A DNA stretch of 64,000 nucleotides from Hymenobacter ginkgonis (lineage in GTDB: Bacteria > Bacteroidota > Bacteroidia > Cytophagales > Hymenobacteraceae), in contig NZ_WQKZ01000003.1 in NCBI RefSeq assembly GCF_009755225.1, positions 992,001-1,056,000 of the forward strand. Reading direction: 5' to 3'. The notes below the pieces were generated by a model. It searched no databases, was not told the origin of the DNA, and saw only the letters and a program-made list of their open reading frames with translations. The position numbers were made by a program, and so were the translations under genes. The number at the start of each line of letters is the position of its first letter. Position 1 is the first letter of the stretch. This document shows, piece after piece, positions 51,231 through 59,887 of the stretch.

Positions 51231-53214
51231 TGCGTCGCAGGTGGCGCTCGGCGACGACTCCACCCTGACCCTGACGCTGAGCACCGACCCCCAGGGCAAA
51301 ACCCTGCTGGAGTCGCTGAGCCCGAGGGGCTCGGTTAGCTTGAAATTTGACCACTTGGCCGACAACCGCGCCGCCCAAACTCACGAGTTTCCTTTTGTTA
51401 TCGACAACGACGTGCTCAAGCTCAGCGTCGGGCCCGAGCCCAGCGACGGGCTGTTCCTGTTTGGCAAGCTGGCGGTGGTGTCCAAAAAAGTGCCGCTGGC
51501 CGACAAGCAGAGCGTGGAGCTGGTCTGGGACATCCGCACCTGGGACGCGGCCGGCACGCTCACCATCGCGGGCGCCGTCACGGGTGGCGGCGACGTGACC
51601 AAGCGCGCCGGCAGAGACGTAATTATTAATCCGTCCATCTTCGACTTCGGCCCGCTCAAGCTACGGGTGCAGGAGCAAGAAGAGCAGCCGCCCGTGCGCG
51701 TGACCATGCAGGAGGCCAAGCGCGAAGAAACCTTCGACCAGACGCTCTGGGGACTCATTCGGCGCCGCACCCTCAACTTCAGCCGCTACCGCGGCTTCAT
51801 CGACCGCGTGCTCTGCACCCAGGACGGCAAGGAGGGTAAGCAGGCCCGCGACTATGCCCAGGCCCGGCAGCTGCCCTTCAGCCGCGCGGCCTCCTACACC
51901 ATGCTCAAGTACGCCACCGAGTTCTTTATGATGCAGGAAGCCGGTCTGGCCATCGACGACGAGATGGACATTCAGGGAGGTAACCTGAACTTGCAGCGCC
52001 CCAACCGTCTGGGCAATACCGACGAGTTGCGCCGCATCGGCGGGCCGGCCTTCAGCCTCGGCGCGCTGCGCGATAACTACCTAGAGCAGCTCGAAAACGA
52101 GGAGGGCAAGGTGCTGCCGTATTTCAAACTCATCCGCGAGAAGCTCTCGGAAGTGCCCTTGAAGGACCCTAAGGACCTAATCGGGGGCGACGACATTTGC
52201 TACGGCATTCTGAAATCGAAGCTGCAATCGCCGCCGCTTATTGAGTTGATTTGGTCGTATTGGCACGAAGAAGGCGGCCTAGTGCAAACTATGAACGCCC
52301 TGAGCTTGCGCTTCCAAAACGTGCGCCGGCCCGGCCCCGGCCCCGACCCGCTCGCCAACCTGGCCATCGACCCGCTGCGGCCCCTCGGCAACGTCATTTG
52401 GGGCTACATCGAAGACGAGCGCAACCGCCTCACTATGAACCGCCGCAACCTGGAGTACCAGTACGAGTACGGCTTCGGGCTGATTGGGCGCGGCGTGCAG
52501 CCCATCGCGGTGGCCGAAAACCGCGCATTTTTCCTGCGGGGCTTTCACAACCTGCTGCGGGCCTGCATCGAGTTTTACCAGCAGGCCAACTTCACGACCG
52601 TGATTCCCGATGGGTTCCCCATCCTCAACCACCTGCGCGAAGTGCACCTGACCCTGGCCGAAGGCGCGCATAACCAATACGGTGACTTGCCCTGGACGGC
52701 CCGCGGCGAAATGCTGACCCAGCAGTGGATACTGGCCCGGCCCGAGGTGCGCGAGTTTTTGGGTGGCCGCATCATGGTGCCCTACACCGAGCCCTGGATG
52801 GACCGCGTGGACAACATGAAGAGTCTGCAAGGCTGGAACCCGACCAACATCACGCACTTCCACGACCTAGGTGCCTTTGGCGAGCAGCTGCTGCTGAGTA
52901 TCCGCTACGGCTCCTGGAATAGCCTGACCGTAGGCGCTACCAACGCCGCCAACTGGGCCCACTACTGGCGCGAGGAAATTCAGCGCTACATCCACGCTTA
53001 CAAAGCCGTGACGGGCATCGACCTGGCCACCGACCTCGGCGACATTCGCCAGAACCTGCCCGACAACGAGGAGCGCTACCTGCAACCGTCGCAGCTCATT
53101 GAGCGCCAGGTGGCCATCCAGCAGGGCCAACTGCGCCGCAACCGCCAACTCAACGGGCAGCTCGCGCCGCGCCAGCCCCTTATGCCGCCCCAGCCCCGCC
53201 GCATGGTAGAGTAA
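51208..53214 (+). CDS. Large unknown protein of the cluster
   Basis: 668 residues from ATG 51208 (MHRELSIDASQVALGDDSTL). Residues 1-150 look beta-rich (a possible Ig-like or jelly-roll domain), then a helical region with many aromatic residues (NFSRYRGFIDRVLCTQDGKE, LIELIWSYWHEEGGLVQTMN, RNLEYQYEYGFGLIGRGVQP). Ends in a Pro/Arg tail. No catalytic motif visible. Overlaps the HEVGH gene; not recognised as any family. Confidence 0.75.
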   Translation: MHRELSIDASQVALGDDSTLTLTLSTDPQGKTLLESLSPRGSVSLKFDHLADNRAAQTHEFPFVIDNDVLKLSVGPEPSDGLFLFGKLAVVSKKVPLADKQSVELVWDIRTWDAAGTLTIAGAVTGGGDVTKRAGRDVIINPSIFDFGPLKLRVQEQEEQPPVRVTMQEAKREETFDQTLWGLIRRRTLNFSRYRGFIDRVLCTQDGKEGKQARDYAQARQLPFSRAASYTMLKYATEFFMMQEAGLAIDDEMDIQGGNLNLQRPNRLGNTDELRRIGGPAFSLGALRDNYLEQLENEEGKVLPYFKLIREKLSEVPLKDPKDLIGGDDICYGILKSKLQSPPLIELIWSYWHEEGGLVQTMNALSLRFQNVRRPGPGPDPLANLAIDPLRPLGNVIWGYIEDERNRLTMNRRNLEYQYEYGFGLIGRGVQPIAVAENRAFFLRGFHNLLRACIEFYQQANFTTVIPDGFPILNHLREVHLTLAEGAHNQYGDLPWTARGEMLTQQWILARPEVREFLGGRIMVPYTEPWMDRVDNMKSLQGWNPTNITHFHDLGAFGEQLLLSIRYGSWNSLTVGATNAANWAHYWREEIQRYIHAYKAVTGIDLATDLGDIRQNLPDNEERYLQPSQLIERQVAIQQGQLRRNRQLNGQLAPRQPLMPPQPRRMVE

Positions 53215-53252
53215 TGAGGTACTGGGGTAAGGAGGGGGTAGGGAACTACCTA

Positions 53253-53340
53253 TCATTTATTGCGAGCGCGGCAATCACCCCAGCACGACACCCAAACGAC
53301 TATACTCTGAGGCGATTACTTCGCGTTGCTCGCCATGACA
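53253..53340. repeat. Dispersed palindromic repeat, copy 2
   Basis: ATTGCGAGCGCGGCAATC (53259-53276) faces GATTACTTCGCGTTGCTCGCC and ATGACA (to 53340): the two arms of a TGTCATTGCGAGCG...GCAATC element related to 11413-11518, more decayed. It sits inside the operon between the 668-residue gene and the PLP enzyme gene. Confidence 0.65.
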
Positions 53341-53373
53341 GGCGCCCTACCCCCTCCTCATCCCATCACCCCC

Positions 53374-54510
53374 GTGCTCGACTTTACTTCCGCTCTTTAC
53401 CTAGGCCCGCGGGTGCTGCCGCCGCCCGCGGGCTTGGTGCTGACTACCGGCCGCCCGGCCGCCTTGGGCGAAGACAACCGCGCCCGGCAAGTAGCCCACG
53501 CCGTGGCCCGGCGGCAGGGCCTCGAAGCCGGCCTGCTAGCCCCCTCGACCCTGCATCTGTTTTGGGATGTCTTCCAGCTGGTGCCGGCGAGGGGAGTAGT
53601 GCTACTCGAAAATGGCTTGTACCCAGTGGGCCGGTGGGGCGGGCTGCGCGCGCAAGCGCAGGGCTTGCCAGTGGTGCAGTTTGAGACAGATAATCTCTTG
53701 AATTTAAGCCGATTGCTGCACGCGTACGCGCAGCAAGGCCGTCCGCCCTGGCTCGTGGCCGATGGCTGGCACCCTGGCCGGGGCCCCGCGCCGCTCAAGC
53801 AATATGCTGATTTGCTGGCGCCCTACCCCGGCGCCGTGCTGCTGCTGGATGACACCCAGGCCTTTGGGGTGTTGGGTGCCGGGCCCAGCGCCAGCCGGCC
53901 GCTCGGGCGGGGTGGGGGAGGGAGCCTCCCGCGCGCCTGCCTCGGGCTAGGCCGCGCGGCCCCCGAAGTGCTTACCATCACCTCCCTGGCCAAGGGGCTG
54001 GGCGTGCCGGTGGCGGTGCTGGCTGGCCGCGCCCGGCGCGTGGCGCAGTTCCGGCGCTGCTCCGAAACGCGGGTGCACACCAGCCCCGTCTCGGCGTGGC
54101 ACGCCTGGGCCGCCGCCGCCGCGTTGCGCCACGATGCCTGCTACGGCGAGGCCGCGCGCCGGCGCCTAGGCCAGCGGGTGGCGCAGTTTCGGCGCGGGCT
54201 GACCGAGGCCGGGCTGCGGCCGCACGGCGGCTGGTTTCCGGTGCAGAAGCTAGTGCTGGCCCGCACCACGGCCGCGCTGGCGTTGCACCAGCAGCTGCGC
54301 CAGGCGGGCATTGCCACGGTGCTGCTGGCCGGCGAGCACCAGCCCGGCGTGCCCGAAATCGCCTTTTGCCTGCGCGCAGACCACTCGGCCGCCGACATTG
54401 GCCGCGCCACAGCTACGCTGGCTGCGCTGGCCCGCCGCACCGACTGGTTTACTTCCTCTCCCTTTCCGACCCCTCGCCATGAACTTGACCTCGAACGCTT
54501 TACTCAGTAG
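53374..54510 (+). CDS. PLP enzyme, alpha-oxoamine synthase (BioF/KBL)-like
   Basis: 378 residues from GTG 53374 (LDFTSALYLG start); ATGs at 53326 and 53335 lie in the repeat arm and are less likely. Fold-type I PLP enzyme: VLLLDDTQAFGVLGAGPSAS (cofactor Asp), SLAKGLGVPVAVLAG with the Schiff-base Lys, and ETRVHTSPVSAWHAWAA. Resembles 8-amino-7-oxononanoate synthase, which condenses an amino acid with an acyl-CoA, but no biotin genes are near. GC-rich and Ala/Arg-rich. Overlaps the next gene by 32 nt. Confidence 0.8.
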   Translation: MLDFTSALYLGPRVLPPPAGLVLTTGRPAALGEDNRARQVAHAVARRQGLEAGLLAPSTLHLFWDVFQLVPARGVVLLENGLYPVGRWGGLRAQAQGLPVVQFETDNLLNLSRLLHAYAQQGRPPWLVADGWHPGRGPAPLKQYADLLAPYPGAVLLLDDTQAFGVLGAGPSASRPLGRGGGGSLPRACLGLGRAAPEVLTITSLAKGLGVPVAVLAGRARRVAQFRRCSETRVHTSPVSAWHAWAAAAALRHDACYGEAARRRLGQRVAQFRRGLTEAGLRPHGGWFPVQKLVLARTTAALALHQQLRQAGIATVLLAGEHQPGVPEIAFCLRADHSAADIGRATATLAALARRTDWFTSSPFPTPRHELDLERFTQ

Positions 54511-55357
54511 CCGGCCCCGCGCGGCTGGCCCGGCGGCGCTGGCCATCCTCTACCCCAAGGTGGGCAACGTGCTACGGGTGCCGTTGCGCCGCACGCGCAC
54601 GGGCGGGGCCCACGGCTGCGCGCAGCACCCCGAGCGCCAGTTTATTGTCTGGTTTAACCGCATGTCTGCCGCCCGCCCGGGCTTCCCGATGCAGATAAAA
54701 AGTATTCTGCTCATCACCGGCGAGCCGCTGTGCCCGAGCTGCCACCGGGCGCTGGCCCGCTTCCTGAGCCAGTACCAGCTGGCCGGCAAGCTGCGCCTGC
54801 GCTCGGCAGCGCCCGCCCCGTGCCGATGCGGCGACAACTGCGCCTGTGGCACTGCCACCGTCAGCGCCGCGGTGCTGCTGGATGAGGTGCTCCAGGAAGG
54901 ACTGGGCGAAACCCCGCGGCGCGGCGCGCAGTCCCTACCCCCCGCCACCGGCCCCTACCGGCAGGTGAGCGGTCACCACATTCACCAATCGGGGGCGTAC
55001 GCCGCCCGGGGCGCCTCGGCCCAAAACAACCCCAATCACCGCGCCGCCCTCGCCATTGCTCAGAACGGGCCTGGCTTTACCCCCGCACAGCACGACCGGG
55101 CCTCGGCGGTGCAGCGCGGCACCAACCGCGCCGCGCACGGCCACGACGTGGACTTGCGCGCCGGTGGGGTGCGCGTGCGCACCTCGGGTACGGGCACGCT
55201 GGCCGCCGCGCCCAGCCAGGGCTTCGAAGACCTCAAGGCCTACTACGCGCTGCTAGCCGCCGGCCGCTCGCCCGCCGAAGCCCTGCGCCTCGTCAACCTA
55301 TCGGCGCAGCAACTGGCCGCGGCGGGCGCCGTGCCGGTGCGGGTACCGTCGCGCTAG
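54479..55357 (+). CDS. Protein with deaminase-like and GHH motifs
   Basis: 292 residues from ATG 54479. His50/Glu52 in CAQHPERQFIVWF and Cys85/Cys88 in LLITGEPLCPSCHRALARFL have the spacing of the HxE...PCxxC zinc site of cytidine-deaminase-fold proteins, a group that includes polymorphic toxins. A Cys cluster follows (PCRCGDNCACG). Residues 163-225 contain VSGHHIHQSGAYAARG and TPAQHDRASAVQRGTNRAA, resembling GHH/HNH nuclease toxins. Both assignments are by eye. Overlaps the PLP gene. Confidence 0.6.
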   Translation: MNLTSNALLSSRPRAAGPAALAILYPKVGNVLRVPLRRTRTGGAHGCAQHPERQFIVWFNRMSAARPGFPMQIKSILLITGEPLCPSCHRALARFLSQYQLAGKLRLRSAAPAPCRCGDNCACGTATVSAAVLLDEVLQEGLGETPRRGAQSLPPATGPYRQVSGHHIHQSGAYAARGASAQNNPNHRAALAIAQNGPGFTPAQHDRASAVQRGTNRAAHGHDVDLRAGGVRVRTSGTGTLAAAPSQGFEDLKAYYALLAAGRSPAEALRLVNLSAQQLAAAGAVPVRVPSR

Positions 55358-55488
55358 CAGCGGGGCCAGCAAGGGGCCGTAGCGGCACCCCCTAGTACGT
55401 CTCTACCGAAACCACTCTGGCAAGGCAGCCCATCGCCGCGCAGCTATAGTGTGCAGCGCCACACCTTAGTACTCCTAAGTCCTTAGTC

Positions 55489-56898
55489 ATGAATGCAGTC
55501 GAGCAAGTGCGGCCCGAGCCGGAGGCTGCTGCGGCCCGGCCGCGGTTTTTGCGGCAACTTCAGCAGCTGGTGGCGTTTGCCAGCATCAGCACCGAGCCGC
55601 AGCACGCGGGGGCGGTGCGCGCCTGCGCGGCGTGGCTGGCGCAGCACCTGCGCAGCGTTGGGCTCGATGGGGTGCGGGTGTATGTCACGCCGCGCCACCC
55701 GGTGGTATACGCCGAAAAGCTAGTCAGCCCGGCACACCCTACCCTCCTTATTTACGGCCACTACGATGTGCAACCCGTGGACCCAGCCGCGGCCTGGACG
55801 GTGCCACCCTTCGGCGGCCTCGTGCGCGGCGACCGCCTCTATGGCCGGGGCGCGTCCGACGACAAGGGCCAGTTCTTTACGCACCTTAAGGCCCTGGAAA
55901 TCTTGCTGCAAGCTGGGTCGCCCCTGTCCCTCAACGTGAAGGTGCTGCTCGAAGGCGAGGAAGAAATCGGCAGCCCCAACCTAGGCGCCTTCATCCGCCG
56001 GCACCGCCGGCAGCTGCGCGCCGACTGGGCCGTGCTATCGGATACAAACATGCGTTCGGCGCAGCAGCCGGCGCTCACCTACGGCCTGCGCGGCAGCCTC
56101 AGCGCCGAGCTGGCCGTGCAAGGGCCCAAAGCCGAATTGCACTCGGGTATTTTTGGTGGCGCGGTGCTCAACCCCTTGCAGGCGCTGAGCGAAATACTGG
56201 CGCAGCTGCACGACCCCGCGGGCCGCATTGCTATCCCCGGGTTCTACGACGCGGTGCGGCCAGCGCCGGCCGCCGAGCGGGCCTACCTGCGCCGCACCGG
56301 CCCCTCCGATGCGCAGCTATTGCGCGAGGCACAGGCCGAGCAGGGGTGGGGCGAGGCCGGCTACAGCCTCTACGAGCGCACCGTGCTGCGGCCTTCGCTC
56401 AGCATTACGGGGCTTAGCGGGGGCTACCAGGGGGTAGGCATCCAGGCGATTATTCCGCCGCAGGCCAGTGCCAAGCTCAGCTTTCGGCTCGCCCCCGGCC
56501 AGGACCCGCTCGTGGTGGAGCAGCAGCTGCGCCGCTACCTAGCCCAGCTTACGCCGCCGCAGGTGCAAGCCACGCTCACGACGCAGCTGCGGGCCCGGCC
56601 CTACGCCGTGGCGCCGCAACACCCGGCCATGCAGGCGGCGGCCCGCGCCTACGCCGTAGGCTTTGGGCGGGCGCCGGTGTGGCAGCGCTCGGGCGGCACC
56701 ATCTCGGTGGTGACGCTTTTTGAGGAAGAACTCGGCATCCCTACCGTGCTCATGGGGTTTGGCCTGCCCGCCGACCACAAGCACGGCCCCGATGAGTTTT
56801 TGCACCTGCCCAATTTCTGGCGTGGCATCCAAACCAGCTTGGCCTTTATGCGTGAGCTAGGGCAAATGGGAGTAGGGCAACTAGCTGAAAATGAATAA
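55489..56898 (+). CDS. M20-family metallodipeptidase
   Basis: 469 residues. Zinc-ligand motifs of M20: LLIYGHYDVQPV (His), YGRGASDDKGQFF (Asp), LEGEEEIGSPNL (catalytic Glu and Glu ligand), VLSDTNM (Asp), and KHGPDEFLHLP (His). A dimerisation/lid domain lies between. Cuts dipeptides or acyl-amino acids. ATG at 55489 lies 131 nt after the previous stop. Likely processes a product or substrate of the neighbouring enzymes, unproven. Confidence 0.93.
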   Translation: MNAVEQVRPEPEAAAARPRFLRQLQQLVAFASISTEPQHAGAVRACAAWLAQHLRSVGLDGVRVYVTPRHPVVYAEKLVSPAHPTLLIYGHYDVQPVDPAAAWTVPPFGGLVRGDRLYGRGASDDKGQFFTHLKALEILLQAGSPLSLNVKVLLEGEEEIGSPNLGAFIRRHRRQLRADWAVLSDTNMRSAQQPALTYGLRGSLSAELAVQGPKAELHSGIFGGAVLNPLQALSEILAQLHDPAGRIAIPGFYDAVRPAPAAERAYLRRTGPSDAQLLREAQAEQGWGEAGYSLYERTVLRPSLSITGLSGGYQGVGIQAIIPPQASAKLSFRLAPGQDPLVVEQQLRRYLAQLTPPQVQATLTTQLRARPYAVAPQHPAMQAAARAYAVGFGRAPVWQRSGGTISVVTLFEEELGIPTVLMGFGLPADHKHGPDEFLHLPNFWRGIQTSLAFMRELGQMGVGQLAENE

Positions 56899-56953
56899 CA
56901 GCTCGCCCTCCGTGGCCGACCCCACGACGCCCTTCTGGGGCGACCCCAACTAA
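56891..56953 (+). CDS. Possible 20-residue peptide gene
   Basis: ATG 56891 overlaps the M20 stop (ATGAATAA) and opens a 20-codon frame ending TAA at 56951, beginning MNNSS and ending TTPFWGDPN. It lies wholly in the 85-nt gap before the amidohydrolase, apart from the overlap. The Pro/Trp/Asp tail is unlike random GC-rich translation. A leader or secreted peptide modified by the cluster enzymes is conceivable; short frames also arise by chance. Confidence 0.35.
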   Translation: MNNSSPSVADPTTPFWGDPN

Positions 56954-56983
56954 ATATAATTCCCTACCCCCTCCCTTGCTGCC

Positions 56984-57814
56984 ATGCTCATCATCGACTG
57001 CCACTGCCACGCCGGACGCGGCGACGGCCTTACCGGCCCCTGGGACACCGACGCGCCCCTGCGCCCTTACCTGGCCTGGGCCGACGAGGCGGGCATCCAG
57101 CGCACGGTCATTTTTGCCGCCTTCCACTCCGATTACGCCGTGGCCAACCGCCAAGTGGCGCAGTTGGTGCAGCAGCAGCCCGAGCGGTTCTACGGCTTCG
57201 CCTTCGTGCACGCCGAGCGCGACCGCGGCCGGATACTTGACCTCGTGCGCACCGCCGTGGAGGACTACGGCTTTGTGGGCATCAAGCTGCACCGCTACGA
57301 CGCCCGCATCAGCCGCGAGGTGTGCGACGTGGCCCGCGCCTTCCGTCTGCCCGTGCTCTACGATGTGGTGGGCGAAGCCTCGGTGGTCGACCTGCTGGCC
57401 GCGCAGTACCCCGATGTCAATTTCATTATTCCCCACCTAGGGTCGTTTGCCGACGACTGGCGCGCCCAAACCGCCCTCATCGACTACCTGGTGCGCTGCC
57501 CCAACATCTACACCGACACCTCGGGCGTGCGCCGCTTCGACATTTTGCAGCGCGCCGTAGAGCGGGCCGGGGCGGGTAAGTTCCTCTTCGGCTCCGATGG
57601 CCCCTGGCTGCACCCCGGCGTCGAGCTTAGCAAAATTTACGCCCTGCATCTAAATGAGCCTGATTTTCAAAAGGTAACCTCGGGCAACTTGCTACGCCTC
57701 ATTAGGCGCGTGCGGCCGACGGTAGGGGAAGGGGCCGGGCGGCGCGTAGCCGTAGCCGCCGCCCCCACCGCTGAAAAGTGGCGCGACCCGTGGCTGGTGG
57801 GCGGCGAGGGATAA
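56984..57814 (+). CDS. Amidohydrolase (TIM-barrel, ACMSD/TatD-like)
   Basis: 276 residues. Metal ligands: IIDCHCHAGRGDG (HxH), GIKLHRYDA (His), FIIPHLGSF (His), and FLFGSDGPWLHPG (Asp). Family 2 amidohydrolase; removes or hydrolyses C-N or C-C bonds in small molecules. Substrate unknown. Last co-directional gene, 85 nt after the M20 gene; a bidirectional terminator follows. Confidence 0.9.
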   Translation: MLIIDCHCHAGRGDGLTGPWDTDAPLRPYLAWADEAGIQRTVIFAAFHSDYAVANRQVAQLVQQQPERFYGFAFVHAERDRGRILDLVRTAVEDYGFVGIKLHRYDARISREVCDVARAFRLPVLYDVVGEASVVDLLAAQYPDVNFIIPHLGSFADDWRAQTALIDYLVRCPNIYTDTSGVRRFDILQRAVERAGAGKFLFGSDGPWLHPGVELSKIYALHLNEPDFQKVTSGNLLRLIRRVRPTVGEGAGRRVAVAAAPTAEKWRDPWLVGGEG

Positions 57815-57838
57815 GAAAAAGTAGGTTTCAGAATAATT

Positions 57839-57885
57839 AAAAACGTCGCTCCTGCTGAGCTTGCCGAGGCAGGAGCGACGTTTTT
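57839..57885. terminator. Bidirectional terminator
   Basis: A perfect 17-bp stem (57839-57855 with 57869-57885, AAAAACGTCGCTCCTGC and complement) around a 13-nt loop, between convergent genes, with A5/T5 at its base. Confidence 0.9.
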
Positions 57886-57918
57886 AGCTATTCGGCTAAG
57901 TCAAAAACAAGCCAGTCA

Positions 57919-59295
57919 CTAATCCAGCCGCAGGCGCTCCTTAGGCTCCTCGCGGCGGTGCATCTGCAAGATGCGCTCGCTGCACCGTAGGCGCAGGGCG
58001 GCCAGCTGCAAGTTGCCGCTCTCGTGCCGAATAGCCACTTCTTTAGCTACTTCCGTCACTTGGTCTTTTATTTCCTTGAGACCCAGGCCCTGGTGGAGCA
58101 GGTGCGTTACGCCTGCTTCCAATTCGTCGCTGGCCGGCGCGGGGGCGCTGAGCTGCGCAAAATCGGGCCAGTCGGAGCGCGGAATATCGCCAATTGTAAT
58201 TGGGCCTTCGCCCTGGTGCTTGCTGGCAATGCGGGTGATGAGCTGCTGCAGTTCGCGCACATTGCCGGGGTAGTCGCGCAGCAGCAGGAAGTCGTACACC
58301 TGCCGGTCGACGGGCTGCTGAATACCGTGCTGCTGCTGAAAAAAATGCTCGGCCAGCGGCACAATGTCCTCCTGGCGCTCGCGCAGGGGGGGTAGGTGGC
58401 AGGTCCAGCCCGACACGCGGTAGTACAAGTCCTGGCGGAACGCGCCCTTGTGCACCTCCGCCAGCAGGTCGCGGTTGGTGGCGCTCACTAGCCGAAAGTG
58501 CGCTTGCCGCCAGGTGTTGCTGCCCACCCGCTTGTAAGTGCCCTCCTGCAGCGCCCGAAGAAACTCGGCTTGCAAGGCCAGGGGCAGCTCGCCTAGCTCG
58601 TCCAGAAACAAGGTGCCCTCGTCGGCCAGCGCCACCGCCCCGTCGCGGGTGCTGATAGCGTTGGTAAACGCGCCCTTTTCGTGCCCAAATAGCTCGCTGC
58701 CCGACAAGCCCGGTATGAGGTTAGTGCAGTCTACGACTACGCAATCGCGCTTGCCAGGTCGCGGGTCAAAGCGGTGGATTTCTTTGGCTACCAGCTCCTT
58801 ACCCGTGCCGCTCTCGCCCGTTATCAAGACCTGGCAGTTCGAAAGGGCCATATCTACTACCTGGCGCAGGGTGTCGCGCCAGCGCTGGCTGCGGCCCACC
58901 AGGCGCTGCTGCAAGTCGGCCACCCGCGCATCAAGTTCCTGCCAGTAGCGCAGCCGCGACGTAATTATTTCCACCGGATTATGCACATCGAACCACGAAA
59001 AAACGTCGGCGGCGCCACTGCGCAGCAGCGCCCAAGTGCTGGGGGTAGGCAGCGGGCCCACGCTCACAGCTAGCACATTGGCCTCGGGCGTGCGGCGCAC
59101 TTCGGCGAGAGACTCTTCCACCTCTGGCAGCGGCGCCTGCGCATCCAAAAACACAATGCCCGCGCCGCCGGCCCCGTCGTGGGGGCGCTGGGCGTGCAAG
59201 TCGAGCCCCGCCTTTTCGAGTTGAATAATAATGTCGGCTAGGCGGCTGCGCTGGCGGGTAAACGCCAGAAACCAGACCGGGCAGGGAGTAGTCAT
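57919..59295 (-). CDS. Sigma-54-dependent transcriptional activator
   Basis: 458 residues. Residues 1-125: degenerate receiver-like domain (phospho-site context VFLDAQAPLPEVEESL lacks the usual pattern). Then the AAA+ domain: Walker A ITGESGTGKELVAKEIHR, Walker B TLFLDELGELPLALQ, and the sigma-54 contact loop reading GAFTNA where GAFTGA is standard. Factor-of-inversion-like C-terminal HTH (SGNLQLAALRLRCSERILQM). Convergent to the unknown cluster that has a sigma-54-type promoter; regulation of that cluster is the natural inference. Confidence 0.93.
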   Translation of the reverse strand: MTTPCPVWFLAFTRQRSRLADIIIQLEKAGLDLHAQRPHDGAGGAGIVFLDAQAPLPEVEESLAEVRRTPEANVLAVSVGPLPTPSTWALLRSGAADVFSWFDVHNPVEIITSRLRYWQELDARVADLQQRLVGRSQRWRDTLRQVVDMALSNCQVLITGESGTGKELVAKEIHRFDPRPGKRDCVVVDCTNLIPGLSGSELFGHEKGAFTNAISTRDGAVALADEGTLFLDELGELPLALQAEFLRALQEGTYKRVGSNTWRQAHFRLVSATNRDLLAEVHKGAFRQDLYYRVSGWTCHLPPLRERQEDIVPLAEHFFQQQHGIQQPVDRQVYDFLLLRDYPGNVRELQQLITRIASKHQGEGPITIGDIPRSDWPDFAQLSAPAPASDELEAGVTHLLHQGLGLKEIKDQVTEVAKEVAIRHESGNLQLAALRLRCSERILQMHRREEPKERLRLD

Positions 59296-59887
59296 ACCTA
59301 GGTGGGAAAAGAGCGAGCGCTAAAAAAGCAGCGCAGAACAGCAGGTACTAAGTAAAGATAATAGAAAGGGGCTAGTAAAGCAAACGGGTTATATTTGCCC
59401 ATAACCACTTGTAATGCAATATATTAATTGAAGTTATGAATAAGCTAAAGCGTCGATAGTTGCTACGCCTGTTTGACTCGGATTTAATGGCTGCCGCTCG
59501 CCTCACGGCTCCAACCAACTAGGATACATGAGCCGTCCAACTATTTTCCGAGGGGCTAACCGCCTGCTGGCGCTCGGCCCGGACGGCTTCCACCTATTAA
59601 ACGGTTGTAGCAGTGCCTCGAAAGCTCCGCGCTAGAGCCTGTACCTCGGAGTGCCCGCCAGTTTACGGTACTTGATGGAATCGCGAGTTATTACCGATGA
59701 ATACCTCGAAAGCGTGTGGGGAATCCTGTCCGTGCACTGGTGAAAAGTCGCGCTGCGCCAGTTTATTTAGCTAAATTCTATTAAAAACCGCGTTCAGGCC
59801 GCTGCAAGCGGCTTTTAATGGGTCGGGGTGCTTGCTGCTGGGCAGAGGTGCTTACGGCGCTACCCCCTTTTTGCCACCTCTCGCCGT
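59296..59887. other. Intergenic, 590 nt, regulator promoter then unassigned
   Basis: The end next to the regulator holds its promoter (59353-59384). The remainder shows short blocked frames (e.g. EYLESVWGILSVH) that look like worn-out coding sequence but cannot be named. A weak hairpin GCCGCTGCAAGCGGC with TTTT lies at 59798-59816. Confidence 0.4.
59353..59384 (-). promoter_or_regulatory. Promoter of the sigma-54 activator gene
   Basis: Minus strand: -33 TTTG (59384-59381), 20-nt spacer, -7 TATCTTTA (59360-59353), close to TAnnTTTG. The gene ATG is 58 nt downstream. So the activator uses a housekeeping-type promoter, not sigma-54. Confidence 0.5.

Noticed and set aside
59456..59760. Possible structured RNA or tRNA-like sequence upstream of the T9SS gene
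   Set aside because: No cloverleaf, no CCA or T-loop pattern; looks like worn coding DNA.
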